Assembly (NCBI GenBank): GCA_030549175.1
Contig: JAUKUA010000003.1
Location: 682,001-746,000 of the forward strand
Length of the DNA: 64,000 nt
Origin: Lasiosphaeris hirsuta
Lineage: Eukaryota > Ascomycota > Sordariomycetes > Sordariales > Lasiosphaeriaceae
Direction: 5' to 3'
In this document: positions 45,469-55,279 of the stretch, in pieces
How positions within the stretch are numbered: position 1 is the first letter of the stretch
Layout of the letters: every line of letters starts with the position of its first letter
Translations under genes and position numbers: made by a program
Notes under the pieces: model-generated
Told to the model about the DNA's origin: nothing
Database searches by the model: none
Seen by the model: the letters and a program-made list of their open reading frames with translations, nothing else

Positions 45469-46290
45469 TTAGAGTATGCCATCGTCCGGGATGTAGCCAT
45501 TGGCCGCGGGGTTGCCATCGGCCGCGAGGTTGCCATCCGCCGAACCATCGTCCTCGTCCTCGTCCTCGTCCTTCTCCTCGCCCGCGTCTAGAAGATCAAG
45601 ACGTGGTGTTATTGATCTCCATAGACAGTCCTTCTGCATGGCGATGGTGACGAGATTCATGAGTTTATCATTGTCGCCCGCCTCTAAAGCCTGGCGCATC
45701 TCGCCGAATGGGTATTGTGCGTAAAGACCAGTCAGTAGCATTCTGCGCAAAGTCACTGACTGGCTCGCAATATTGCGCAACTCGGCCGCGAGGCACTCGA
45801 CGCAGTTGCCGCGGAGCCGGGGGCCGCCATTGGGTTCGGTGGTGGGCGCCTGATGTCTGTAGTACCCGGCAATGCGCTCCTGGGTATCGGTCGTGGTGAA
45901 TGCTGGCAAGAGGATTCGCTTGATGCCGCACCTGCATGCGTCGAACCGGAGCACGAAGCGGCAGACGGAGCATCGGTAGTAGTAGCTGTCATCGGCAGCG
46001 TGAGCATTTCGGCTCTGGCGGGAGTAGGCGATCGAGCAGTCCTTTCCGACGAGATGCCCACAAGGGAGAAGGACCACCCGCTCGCGATGGGCCGCTTCGC
46101 CCCCCGGCGAGTCGGGCCCGCGTGGTGGGATACCGATGAGGTCGAGATCCCCGTAGCAGATGTCGCACCGCACAATCGGCGGGGGGAGCTGGTAGAAGGG
46201 CCAGCCCTCGCTGAGGTGTGCTTTGATGGTTGGCCAGTAGCTCATGACTTCGCGCCCAGGTTCTCGGTTCTGCTCGATTGGCTGTGCCAT
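45469..46290 (-). CDS. RING-like zinc-binding protein, paralogue 1
   Basis: A single-exon gene of 273 residues starting MAQPIEQN. The zinc-binding part reads VRCDICYGDLDLIGIPP, then VVLLPCGHLVGKDCSIA, then YRCSVCRFVLRFDACRCG. The C-x2-C, C-x-H and final C-x2-C pairs fit a RING-type finger, as in many E3 ubiquitin ligases. In the central block the paralogue has HMTCVGC, while this protein has HLVGKDC, so one zinc ligand is replaced by Gly. The C-terminus ends in an acidic run (EEKDEDEDEDDG) and repeats of AADGN. It is arranged in tandem with the next gene on the same strand, about 500 bp away. Confidence 0.75.
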   Translation of the reverse strand: MAQPIEQNREPGREVMSYWPTIKAHLSEGWPFYQLPPPIVRCDICYGDLDLIGIPPRGPDSPGGEAAHRERVVLLPCGHLVGKDCSIAYSRQSRNAHAADDSYYYRCSVCRFVLRFDACRCGIKRILLPAFTTTDTQERIAGYYRHQAPTTEPNGGPRLRGNCVECLAAELRNIASQSVTLRRMLLTGLYAQYPFGEMRQALEAGDNDKLMNLVTIAMQKDCLWRSITPRLDLLDAGEEKDEDEDEDDGSADGNLAADGNPAANGYIPDDGIL

Positions 46291-46792
46291 TGTTGCAGAG
46301 CCTGAGTGGGGCAAAGAAAGCTGCGACAGTGTCGAGAGCAAGAAAAGTTTGCCCAAGTGTCACGACGTGTTTATGTGAGGATACATCGCACCCCCCCCCC
46401 CCCCCCCCCCCCCTTCAATATATATATATTAAATGTGGAAATTTCCTCGGTGCTAGGAGAAAAGCTGTTGTCAGTATACATCCTACTTGTACCTATCAGT
46501 ATTTACTCGTTCTAGGTCGTATAATCTGTGCTAAGTGAATAAATGCCTTTGTTTCGGACACATGCTGTCTTACCCGCAAATACTCACGGCGAGCCTGTTG
46601 GCTGCCTTAAGGGTTCTGTCAACAGTTGCTGAGGCTACATGTTAGCTCTTTGTGCTCCTTTACATTTGGGTAGGTCATGGGAATGTGGACTCGTGTCTGA
46701 TAGGGGGGTTGTTTTGGATTTCATTTTTCACACGCCTCACAAATCCAACAAAGGAATTCGTGGTGATGAACGCCAACGTGGTTGTTGGTACA
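46291..46792. other. Intergenic between RING paralogues, C23 run
   Basis: It contains a run of 23 C at 46391-46413 followed by a TATATATATAT stretch. No gene seen. It is the promoter side of paralogue 1 and 3' side of paralogue 2. Confidence 0.5.
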
Positions 46793-47713
46793 CTAGGCCT
46801 GGGGTCTACTGGCATCCATGATAGAAGCTAACCTGCGATGAGTTTCGCTGGTACCTCTCTCGCGGCGGGCAGTCCACGCATGAAAATCCCGAAGCCACAG
46901 AAGGAAATCCTCCTCGGACTGGAAATCGGGATAGGTTCGGACCATGTCAATACTCTCCCAGCTACACTCCTTTATCAGAGCCCAGCCACACTCCTTCATC
47001 AGGCCACGGCGAAGGTCGGCTAGCAGCTGGTCTTCGGGGCAGCTCCCGATGGATACGCGGTCCTTGGGGTCCGTGGTGAGTCCAGCAAGACCCTGACGGA
47101 CAAGTTGAAGCAGGATGGGAGAGTCCCTAATACCGTCCAATTGACAGCATACGCATTTCCCCAAGAAGAGATCGCCACCTCCCAAGAAGGTGTCGGTGAT
47201 TCTGGAAGCCTCTCTCGCAATCTTGGCCTTGCTCTGCGAGTCGTCAAAGGTGGGCAATACTTGCAACTTGGCCTCGCACCCACAGCCGGCGAACCTCAAG
47301 TCGAAGCGGCAGAGTGGACAGCCCATAATAAACCCGAGCCCCACCATTCCCTCCACGCCAGAGTAGCAGCACCCGACACAGGTCATATGGCCGCAGGGGT
47401 AAAGGACGGCTGTCTCGCGATGTGCAGGTGTGCCATCTGGGGCATCGGGCTGTTTGGGCGGGAGGCCAATAATGTCGAGCTCGTCGAAACAGATGGGACA
47501 TTCCACCACCGGGGCCAGAGTATCCAACGCAGCCGGGGGGAGGGTGTCGAAGCCAAGGACAGACCTGATGTGGTATTGGCCACAGTTTGGACGTGTGCAT
47601 TGTCCTCTCGGGTGAACCAGAGGAAGCTGAGAAACCTGCTTGCCAAGGAGAAAGCCCTTGACATAAGGCCACAGCGTTAGCTCCAGCCTTTCCTGCGGAG
47701 GAGTCTGTGACAT
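46793..47713 (-). CDS. RING-like zinc-binding protein, paralogue 2
   Basis: A single-exon gene of 306 residues starting MSQTPPQE. It shares with its neighbour the order WPYVKGFL, CPICFDELDIIGLPPKQPD, ETAVLYPCGHMTCVGCC and CPLCRFDLRFAGCGCEAK. All RING cysteines appear present here: C-x2-C, C-x-H-x2-C-x2-C and C-x2-C, so it is a plausible E3 ubiquitin ligase. An additional CVCCQL lies further on. The shared IGLPP/IGIPP-(x)n-PD insert and Asp/Phe-rich ending mark the two as duplicates of one fungal gene. The longer in-frame start upstream passes through low-complexity sequence and is not accepted. Confidence 0.8.
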   Translation of the reverse strand: MSQTPPQERLELTLWPYVKGFLLGKQVSQLPLVHPRGQCTRPNCGQYHIRSVLGFDTLPPAALDTLAPVVECPICFDELDIIGLPPKQPDAPDGTPAHRETAVLYPCGHMTCVGCCYSGVEGMVGLGFIMGCPLCRFDLRFAGCGCEAKLQVLPTFDDSQSKAKIAREASRITDTFLGGGDLFLGKCVCCQLDGIRDSPILLQLVRQGLAGLTTDPKDRVSIGSCPEDQLLADLRRGLMKECGWALIKECSWESIDMVRTYPDFQSEEDFLLWLRDFHAWTARRERGTSETHRRLASIMDASRPQA

Positions 47714-48164
47714 CCTGAATAAGATGATGCTGTTGTGCGAGGTGGTAGGTTGCAGTGAAAAAAAAACCCCCCCCAAAAAAAACCTAGTGGTTCCCAAGGT
47801 GAAATGAAAAATGGGTGAAACCGGGATGCCTCAGGAATACCATCAGATTTATAACAATGAAGGGATCCCGTCTGAAGATGAATTTCCTCGCTGTGCCGAA
47901 GCAGTCTGACTGTATTCCGAATCGCACGTGCTATACCTGGTAGGGCATGTACGATGCGGTTGTTATCAGCCGTCGATCCAACATACCGACAAACAATGCC
48001 ATTATCTCCGTGCTGCCAAAAAAAAAGTTGAAAACTTTTCTCTGGGTATCGAGAAACAGCCCGTATTGTAACAAAGGAAATGTAATGTGTGTGAAAGAAA
48101 TAGTAAGACCACTGCTTACGGGACATATCCAAAACAGAATCCTTCGATGGCGACCTTGGACACC
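47714..48164. other. Intergenic, homopolymer-rich
   Basis: Promoter side of RING paralogue 2. Runs of A and C lie at 47757-47785. No gene seen. Confidence 0.4.
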
Positions 48165-48995
48165 CTAGCTATTGGGCTTCCTGCCGTAGACCACGCGACT
48201 CCGGTAGCAGGCATGCGTATTCGGGTCCTTGATCTGTCTCCACAAATGGGCAATGTAAACCCGAATCTCTTCGATGGACCAGCCCATGACGGCCGCCCAC
48301 ATGTAGAGAACATAGCCTGCACTTCTTGTCAGTGTGCGTTCTTGGTAGGAGAGCAGAGTGTTCATACCCTCCACATCAGACTCCATGGTCAGCTTGGAAA
48401 ACAGGCCAATCTCCTTTTGGCTGGAGTCGTTGGGCCAGGGGCCAAAGGGGATGGTGATCTCCTTGACGACGAGATCGACAAAGCCGGCGGCCTCCATGCC
48501 CTTGATCTGCATGTCGTCCTCTACAACCTTGAAGGTGCGGCCAAACTTCTTGCCGCCCTCCCAGAAGACCTTGGTCCACTGGCCCATAGGTCTGTCCTCG
48601 GTCAAGGAGCCGTCGATGCTGTCGAGCTTGATGCTGTTCTCGTAGTCCTCGAGCCAGCCGCCGGGCCTGGTGCAGCGGAAGGCCTCCTTGTAGAAGCTGT
48701 CCCAGTCGACGACTTTCTATCGAGGGGAGGGGGAGGGGTCAGCGTCGGCTTAGTTAGGTTTGGGGTGCATATCTCCCACATTCTACCTGGACGTCGTTCG
48801 GAATCGGCGCGAGGAACAAGTCGCCGCCCTGCGCAAGGGTGCAGAGGTGGTGGTGGATGTCCATGGACTCGATCTGCTGGAGGTCGTTGGGCTGCCATGC
48901 TTTGGCCTTGTGATAGGTGCGGTACTCGAGAATGCTGTTCGAGAGCGAGGCGGTGCAAGGACGCGCCGGTGCACTCGGAGCCCGACGTGAGCGTG
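48165..48995 (-). pseudogene. LaeA-like methyltransferase remnant without SAM-binding core
   Basis: LaeA-type proteins are nuclear methyltransferases that influence secondary metabolism. Exon A (about 48995-48787) reads TASLSNSILEYRTYHKAKAW, then PNDLQQIESMDIHHHLCTLA and ends LFLAPIPNDVQ, matching the family N-terminus. After a 70-nt phase-0 intron, exon B (48716-48165) starts KVVDWDSFYKEAFRCTRPGG and continues to GRTFKVVEDDMQ, YVLYMWAAVMGWSIEEIRVY and VVYGRKPNS, matching the C-terminal half. The roughly 65 residues that normally lie between, including the DxGTGTG-type motif I that binds SAM, are absent. The first exon has no ATG in frame back to a TAA. I read it as an internal-deletion pseudogene; an upstream exon could still supply a start. 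Confidence 0.7.
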
Positions 48996-49698
48996 GGCGA
49001 CCGGGTGTTTGTAAGTGTCTTGTTTGGGAGCGAGGCCGAGATTAGGGATATGGCCCAGGTCAGGGGCCAGAAGCCGGAGGATTGGGGGAGCTGGCCAAAG
49101 GCGTGAGGCGGATTGTTTCTTGGGCAATTAGTGGGCTTCTGGCATTTCTTTTCCAGATTGAGAGTTGCCATTTTTGACGTGGGAGGTAGGCGTGTGAGTG
49201 TGGGTTTAGCCGTCCAGCTTTCCCAAAGGCGCATCCCGGTTGACGGACTTGAGGAGGGAGCCTCCGCGGCTGCCCTGCCGGGTGAGAGAAGGGGGGGGCA
49301 TGACGAATGGAGGGACGGAACCGCGACCGGCATAATGTTCCAGGTTAATGTTTCAAACAATGAAATTGTTCACAATCGTCTACATCAGATCCCATCCTGC
49401 TTGTCCAATCGCTTGGCCCGAGTCGCGGAACATGTTTCTAAATCTGGGCATTCCCCCAGTATTTTGCTTATGGCTGCAAAAGAGCTGGATATAGGGGGCC
49501 ACGCAGCTTTCTAGACTGTCACGCGAAGCTTGCACTCCGATGGTGCTATCTCCCACAGCGAACTTTTTTTTTGCAAGTGCTTGATAAAGAGCTTGCTTTT
49601 CTCGAGTTTCCGAGTCATCGCTAACCTCGCCACAGACATCTTCCACCCTCCCCCCCCCCCAAAAAAACCCTCTTTAACCCCCATCCGTTAACATCACC
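48996..49698. other. Intergenic, no gene accepted
   Basis: It separates two divergent genes. Minus-strand frames continue to 49360 but are compositionally poor and do not fit the LaeA-like reading frame. Confidence 0.4.
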
Positions 49699-50492
49699 AT
49701 GCCTCAAATCACAGAGTTCGCCTGGTTCCCCCTGAAGGAGGGAACCGAAAGCAGCCCTGCGACCGCTGCGCTCAAACAACTTGGCCCAAAGCTGCAATCC
49801 CAGCCAGGTCTCGTAAACTCATGGCACGGCGCACCGCTCGAGCGAGCTCAGTCCGCCGAGTTTGTCAATGGTCAGTCTTTGCCCTGCCCGTCGCGCAAAC
49901 TGTAACTGATGAACCGCAGTGTGGGAATCCGAGGCAGCCTACAAGGCATCCCAGGCCTCCTCGCTCCATACCGAGGCAGCAGAGCTGATCAGCGAGCTGG
50001 TTGACAAGTCGGATCCCGCCCTCAAGCCCTATCACAACGCCATCCCCTTTGACAAGCCGTTCGACAAGGTCGCGGCCGCACCCATCGTCCAGCTTTCGTC
50101 CATCTTCCTGCCCCTTGATGTTGACAAGGCGGCTTTTCAGGCTGCGTTCGACGGCGTTCTAGCGCACCTGTACAGCAGCCCGCCCGACGGCTTCGTTCTC
50201 GGCGCGCACGGATGGGCCCTGGAGGAGGTTAACGGCGCCAAGGTCTTTGCCACGGCTTCCGGGTGGGAGAGCATCGAGAAGCGGCTGGCTGCGCACGCCC
50301 AGATTTCCGAGAAGTTTGCCGAGATACAAAAATTTACCAGTGTTGTGGAAGTGGTATGTCGAGATTTCTATTCCATTCAGTCATCCCAGCCCCATCCATC
50401 CCCGTGACGCGGTGAACGGTGAACACTGCTGACAGGCGCCATCAAGCACCACACTTCCTTTCAAAAGTCGGGATAGCTCAACAACACGCTGA
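49699..50492 (+). CDS. Dimeric alpha/beta-barrel (ABM-like) protein
   Basis: Exons 49699-49870, 49920-50353 and 50436-50492 give 220 residues; introns of 49 and 82 nt keep phase. The protein appears to hold two copies of a ferredoxin-like ABM unit: MPQITEFAWFPLKEGT through LVNSWHGAPLE and VWESEAAYKAS, then VQLSSIFLPLDVDKAAFQAA through ASGWESIEKRLAAHAQ. The repeated 'W-S-E-Y/E-A' signatures are typical of antibiotic-biosynthesis-monooxygenase-like proteins, many of unknown function in fungi. No signal peptide is present. The last exon is the least certain part; without the second intron the frame stops at 50407. Confidence 0.65.
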
Positions 50493-50871
50493 CACCAGTG
50501 TGAAGCCCGCTTGGAGTCACTAGAGCCAGCTGAAGCGAGACCCCAGTCATGAAATGAAAGGCGTTATATATGTAGAAATATATAACAGGCCTTAATGGTT
50601 GTCTTTTTGAAAGGTCTTGGATAGTACTAGTATTGCTAAATCACTCGGAGGGCTATACCACCTTGACCAGGTACTAGTGATCTAGGTTTTGTTACAAACG
50701 CGGGATCTATTAACGGACGTACTGCTTTTTTGGTGTCCTTGCGAAATACGACTTAGAATGGTATAAATATTGAATTTCAGAGCGGCTAGAAAAAGAACTT
50801 GCGCTCTGTCGTCCCGGTTCCCCCCCCCCCCCCCCCTTTCCGCTCACACCCACACCCACACCCAGGTAAGG
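50493..50871. other. Intergenic, AT-rich then C17 run
   Basis: Convergent gene ends. An AT-rich stretch at 50560-50790 is followed by 17 C at 50820-50836. No gene seen. Confidence 0.4.
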
Positions 50872-51960
50872 TTAAGAACCTCCCATTAACAGAAGTTCAC
50901 CCAAATCGGTATAATAGACGTCCTGGAAGTAGTCCAAACTTGTGGGACTGCAGTCATCCAGGTGCGCTTCAGCGGCGCGTTTGCCGACAAGTTCTGGCCC
51001 TCCAACTGAAGACCTAGTGTCTCCTGACTGGGTATCAAGTCTGGATTCCTCACCTTTGGTTATGTCTACCTCGATCTGATCAATCAGGGAGTGCATGAGG
51101 ACGTCCAAAATGGTATCCTGATTTGTGTCTTTTGTGCCTTGAGCAACTCGTCGGGCTTCTGCCATCATGGCGGACTTGCGCTCATTCCAGAGCCTCCGCA
51201 TCTGAAATGCAGGTGTGGACGCACAGTCATTGACGTAAATTGACAGAGGCCGTGGTGTTTCGGGGAATAGAATATCCCACATGGCATACCACTGCTTATC
51301 GACCGGCTTCCCTCGGTTGATGGACTGCCTGAGCTTCTGCTTGTGCTGGTCCAAAATGCCGTCGAATGCCGCCAGTGATGTATCTTCGCATTTACAACAA
51401 TTTGCTGCCAGGGTTTGCTCCTGGTGGCTGCGCGAACGCCTTGTGTGCCGCCGCTGGATATGCTGCTTGATATCCTTCATGCGCTTCATCTTATACCGGG
51501 TGCAGTCGCCATGCTGGCGTGGGTTCCACTTATAGAATGGACAGGCGAAAAGCTGGCTCTTCTTCAAATCGCTGCCGCACCGCAAATTTACGTCTGATTC
51601 GGTCCCTATGTCAATTGGTTAGCAACAATCGTAGGTTAGAAGCCGCGGGTAAGCACTCCTGACCATGCCTTGGAAAGTCGCTGGGTTTTGTTGGATTCAA
51701 GGACTCATGGCTTTGTCTCAAAATATTTCGAGGCGCGCAAATCTGGTCGTTGGAGCATTCGAACCCTAGAATTGTGTCCAAGGGCCGCAGGTCTGACTAG
51801 CGACATGTTAATATTTTAAGCTTTTGACAAAATTGAGCAAGTCGTTGTTTCAATATACCGTCCAAGGGGAATCGTCAGATTCGAGTGATGTGGGCACGGA
51901 AGTCCTCCACCACCCGAACTCTTCTGCCTCATTGACAATTTGTCCTAACGCCATGGCCAT
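50872..51960 (-). CDS. C2H2-like zinc-finger protein, family member 1
   Basis: Three exons, 51960-51859, 51796-51664 and 51605-50872, give 322 residues with both introns (62 and 58 nt) in phase. The finger region reads FACPFYKWNPRQHGDC and, after a basic spacer, IKQHIQRRHTRRSRSHQ. The pattern CPF-x-x-NP-x2-H-x2-C ... K-x-HI-x3-H is shared with the genes at 53.6 and 55.3 kb and is a known fungal C2H2-like class. It is followed by QWYAMWDILFPETPRPLSIY, which also has counterparts in the two relatives, and ends GELLLMGGS. DNA binding is possible but not shown. The first exon starts MAMALGQIVNEAEEFGWW. Confidence 0.75.
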
Positions 51961-52432
51961 GCTTCAAGCTTTCTCAGTGGCTAGCTATGATGAGATGGCA
52001 ACTGTTGGTCTTTTCATCAGTGTGTTTGGAGACTTGTGCAAATTTATTTTTTAACATGTCATGCCATCGGATCCTTCTGGGTAGACAACACCACAAGAAT
52101 ATGAGGCGGAATTGCAGCTGTGTGCGCAGTTGCGTACAGACGAGACCCCTATCCCGCACCCGGGCCTGCACCCCAAGCCTGCACCCCAAATTCAATTGGA
52201 TAGCACCCCAAAATGGCGAGGGGGAGGGGGGGGGGGGGCAGCCGCGGTCGTCTATGGATTCGTGCGCAGATGTGTATAGATCGGAGTACCGAACGGCATA
52301 GACAAACATTCCCCCCATTTCCAATTTGACCATGTAAAGAGTTCGCATCCCGTCCAAGGCCGGCCACTTCAGCTTCCATCTTCTTCCCCTATCATCCCCC
52401 CCCCCCCCCCAAATTCCCCATTCCCTCTGACA
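51961..52432. other. Intergenic with C15 run
   Basis: Upstream of zinc-finger member 1. It holds G-rich sequence near 52220-52240 and 15 C at 52396-52410. No gene seen. Confidence 0.4.
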
Positions 52433-52790
52433 CTAAACGGGACCCTCATCACCCGCCTTCTTCGAGCCAAAATCCTGGTCAAACCGCGACAGTGCCACCA
52501 GTGCCTCGGATGCCTTGCGCTGGGCCGCCGTCCCCGAAGCCTTCGCCAACAGACCCGAAAGGGCATGGTTGATGGGCACGATAGGCTCCCGAAGCCAGGA
52601 ATCGAGGCGTTCGGCCGCCAACTCTGCTGCATCTGGCGTGGCAGTGCTGCTTCAGCCTCTCAGGTTAGCCGCCAGCCTTGCAAACCTGCAACAAAGCTAG
52701 GCGGGGTGGCAAGATTGTCGGTGGCCGGGGTCTGGCCCCGTCGGGCGCGCCCGTTTCTTACCTGCGGCCTTCTGGGGGTGTCCCACTCAT
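52433..52790 (-). CDS. Small two-exon gene, 80-aa unknown protein
   Basis: Exon 52790-52762 encodes MSGTPPEGR and splices (donor GTAAGA, 115-nt intron, acceptor GCAG) in phase 2 to 52646-52433. The product of 80 residues continues TATPDAAELAAERLDSWLRE, PIVPINHALSGLLAKASGTA and ends FGSKKAGDEGPV. It is probably an amphipathic helical protein; there is no signal peptide or membrane segment. The clean splice and the helical, non-random composition suggest a real gene, though the reading frame alone is short enough to be missed. I do not recognise it. It lies within the zinc-finger trio. Confidence 0.6.
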
Positions 52791-53565
52791 AATGCTAAAT
52801 TCGGCTTTGTTCTCTCTCTTTCTCTTGCTTTTTTCCTCAATTCTTTCGTCTTCTCTTGATCTCTCTTTGTTGCATCCCGGGGTTTGCCGCAGATTGCAAA
52901 ACAATGAGACCAGCATCGTTGTTCGCCGACCTGCTCAATCTCTTTTCTATTGTTGGCTCCCCGTTACGCATTCTCGTACAGTCAGTCATGTGTACACAAG
53001 CGAGTGTCCTCGATCTCACCGCTAAGCTCCATGACTTTGGAAGCATCTGAGTCATGGGAGTCACCGACAGAGCCCCGCTCCACCACTCTCACCCCCTACC
53101 CTCAAATTTGAACCACATGGCTGGATCTCTATCACTGGACTGGCAGTTCCTGCAGGTACGGCAGCGTTGCCAGCAGTTCACAATTCGATTGGCGGTGGTG
53201 GCTCCAGGAGCATGAGACATCATAAGCCATCGTAAACAACCCCCCTCCCCCCCCCCCCCCCCACCAGAAAGACTTGCCGGGGAGGAGGATATTGTGTACG
53301 CAGTCGAGTACAGAACTGAGTGCCAAACTGAACGCACATTTGTGGGAGTAGCCTGCCCCGGTCGCTTCCAATCTATCAACACTCCCCACCAGACCGCAAA
53401 CATGAACTCCCCATTACAAAGTAGTATCTCAGTTCACCTTCTTGCCTCCCACGGCTCCCATCCATCCACGAGATCCATCCTGCACAATACCATCGGGAAA
53501 ATCAGCCCTTGCTTGCAATTCAGTATATATCCCCAGCACAGAACGTAGTACATTTTTCAGGCACC
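52791..53565. other. Bidirectional upstream region with C16 run
   Basis: Upstream of both the 80-aa gene and zinc-finger member 2. It contains 16 C at 53247-53262 and TATATAT at 53524, 36 bp before the ATG of member 2. No gene seen. Confidence 0.45.
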
Positions 53566-54677
53566 ATGGTTACGCACCGGCCCCAGGTATGTCTCTCCTC
53601 TCTCTACCTCTGATTACACCTCATGCTTCTTCCTGCTTCACTGCCTTGGCCATACGTCGGACGGGGTTGAAAGCTACCTTAGCTTATGCATTTGTCTCAT
53701 ATTGTTTTGCTTATTAGGGTTACTACCCAACCGGATCCCTTCAAGATGAGGCGGCCATCCATGAAATGTTTGATGATGTCACCAAGCCTCCAGGCCTAAC
53801 CCTTTCCAACGACCTGGATCGACTCTTCGATCCGAGCCTTTCTCTCGAGTTCGGACCCTCACAGACATCCGTGGCCACAACGCCCGATGGCAACCCGGGA
53901 GCACACGGAAAGAAGCGAGCTCGTGAGGAATTCGACCTACAACTAGCAAAAGCTATAGCGGAGTCCCGTGGGATCGGAGATGAAGCGAAGCCGTGGGCCT
54001 GTCCTTTTCATAAGGCTTATCCCGACACATATCCGGATTGTTACAATGTCGACTCAAACCGCATAGGCGACGTCCGGCTACACATCAAAAGACGCCATAT
54101 GCCATCTTACTGCCTTTCATCATGTGGGGAGGAATTTCGTGGAGAGGAGAAATTTAAGCTCCGGGACGCACACATGGCGGAAAAAAAGTGCCAGAAGAAA
54201 GATTTCAAGCTCCCGCCAGGCCTCTCCCGAGAGCAGTGGGACTCTGTCTGTCGTGACGGCCAGGAAAGAGCATATTACAATAAACTGGTCCGTGACACAT
54301 CGACCGCTGATGTGGTCCGGTGGTACTACATCTTCGACACTTGCCTCCCAGGGCAACCCCACCCCAAGTCACCGTACAAGGTGGATGAGTACATCCGACG
54401 CTCCGGGAACCATGTGCAGCTCTTCATCTCCTTCATAGAGCAGGGTGGCATAGTCAATGGGGTTCATGGCAACATCAATACCGCCCAGTTGATACAGATT
54501 CAGCGCCGGGTCATGGACGAATTCCTAAAGTTCCGCGAAGATGGAGTGCAAATTCCCACAGGCCCCACATGTATCAACCCTCGGGACACACTCCTCGAGC
54601 CCGACCAGATGAGTCGCGGCCCAATGCTCAGGGATGAATCTCTGGGTGACGTTGGGCGGAATGAGACAGGTGCTTGA
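53566..54677 (+). CDS. C2H2-like zinc-finger protein, family member 2
   Basis: Exon 53566-53586 (seven codons) joins in phase 0 across a 131-nt intron to 53718-54677, giving 326 residues. The finger reads KPWACPFHKAYPDTYPDCYN, then a spacer and VRLHIKRRHMPSYCLSSCGEEF, with a third block FKLRDAHMAEKKCQKK. Pattern and position match members 1 and 3. A nuclear-type basic stretch (KKRARE) precedes the finger. The downstream region, VVRWYYIFDTCLPGQPHPKS, corresponds to the WxxxxxxLFPxxPRP segment of the relatives. It is convergent with member 3. If the first exon is wrong, the next in-frame ATG is at 53766. Confidence 0.75.
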
Positions 54678-55279
54678 GAGGGGCGGGAGACATGGCGACC
54701 GTCGGACTTGCGTGGAATGTGCGTGGGATCCGTGTGCGTGAGAAGAAACCCCTTGGTATATGTGCAACAAGGGAGACAAGACTATATTCCTTTTCTTTTT
54801 TATAATGCCATGTCGCACTGGCATGGTTGGAAGTACAACTCTGCACGCTCCGTAGCATGGCCGGCAGCAACTTGAACGCAAGAAGCAGGATCCACTCTCC
54901 CGCAATCTGTTTTATATAGTTTCTATTTCTTTTTAAAATACACTGACTATATTGTGTGCCTTTTGCTGCCAGCTCCTTCGGTGCGTGGCCTACTGCTCCA
55001 GCTCGACCTTGATTTGTAAAGTTGTTACCTAGCGTGTGACCTTTCTCCAAGAGCCCGCAGCGCTCTACCATACTAAATGTCACTTTTTGAGCGATTTGAA
55101 TCGCCGTAATAATGTTAGATTAATCGACGTTCAATTGACTGTAAGTAAGTGACTGTGACCGTGACCGCAGAAAGGCGGGTCAGTGGAAAGACCGGGGGGT
55201 GGTGGGGAAATAACTATGTAGGTACTGGGGTATGGTAGAAAATGATGATCAAACACGGTGCAAGGAGACGCTCTCCAAT
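54678..55279. other. Tail-to-tail region of zinc-finger members 2 and 3
   Basis: About 600 bp. It holds the 3' ends of two convergent genes. No gene seen. Confidence 0.4.

Noticed and set aside
48087..49106. Plus-strand frame of 339 codons
   Set aside because: Antisense to the LaeA-like remnant; no motif.
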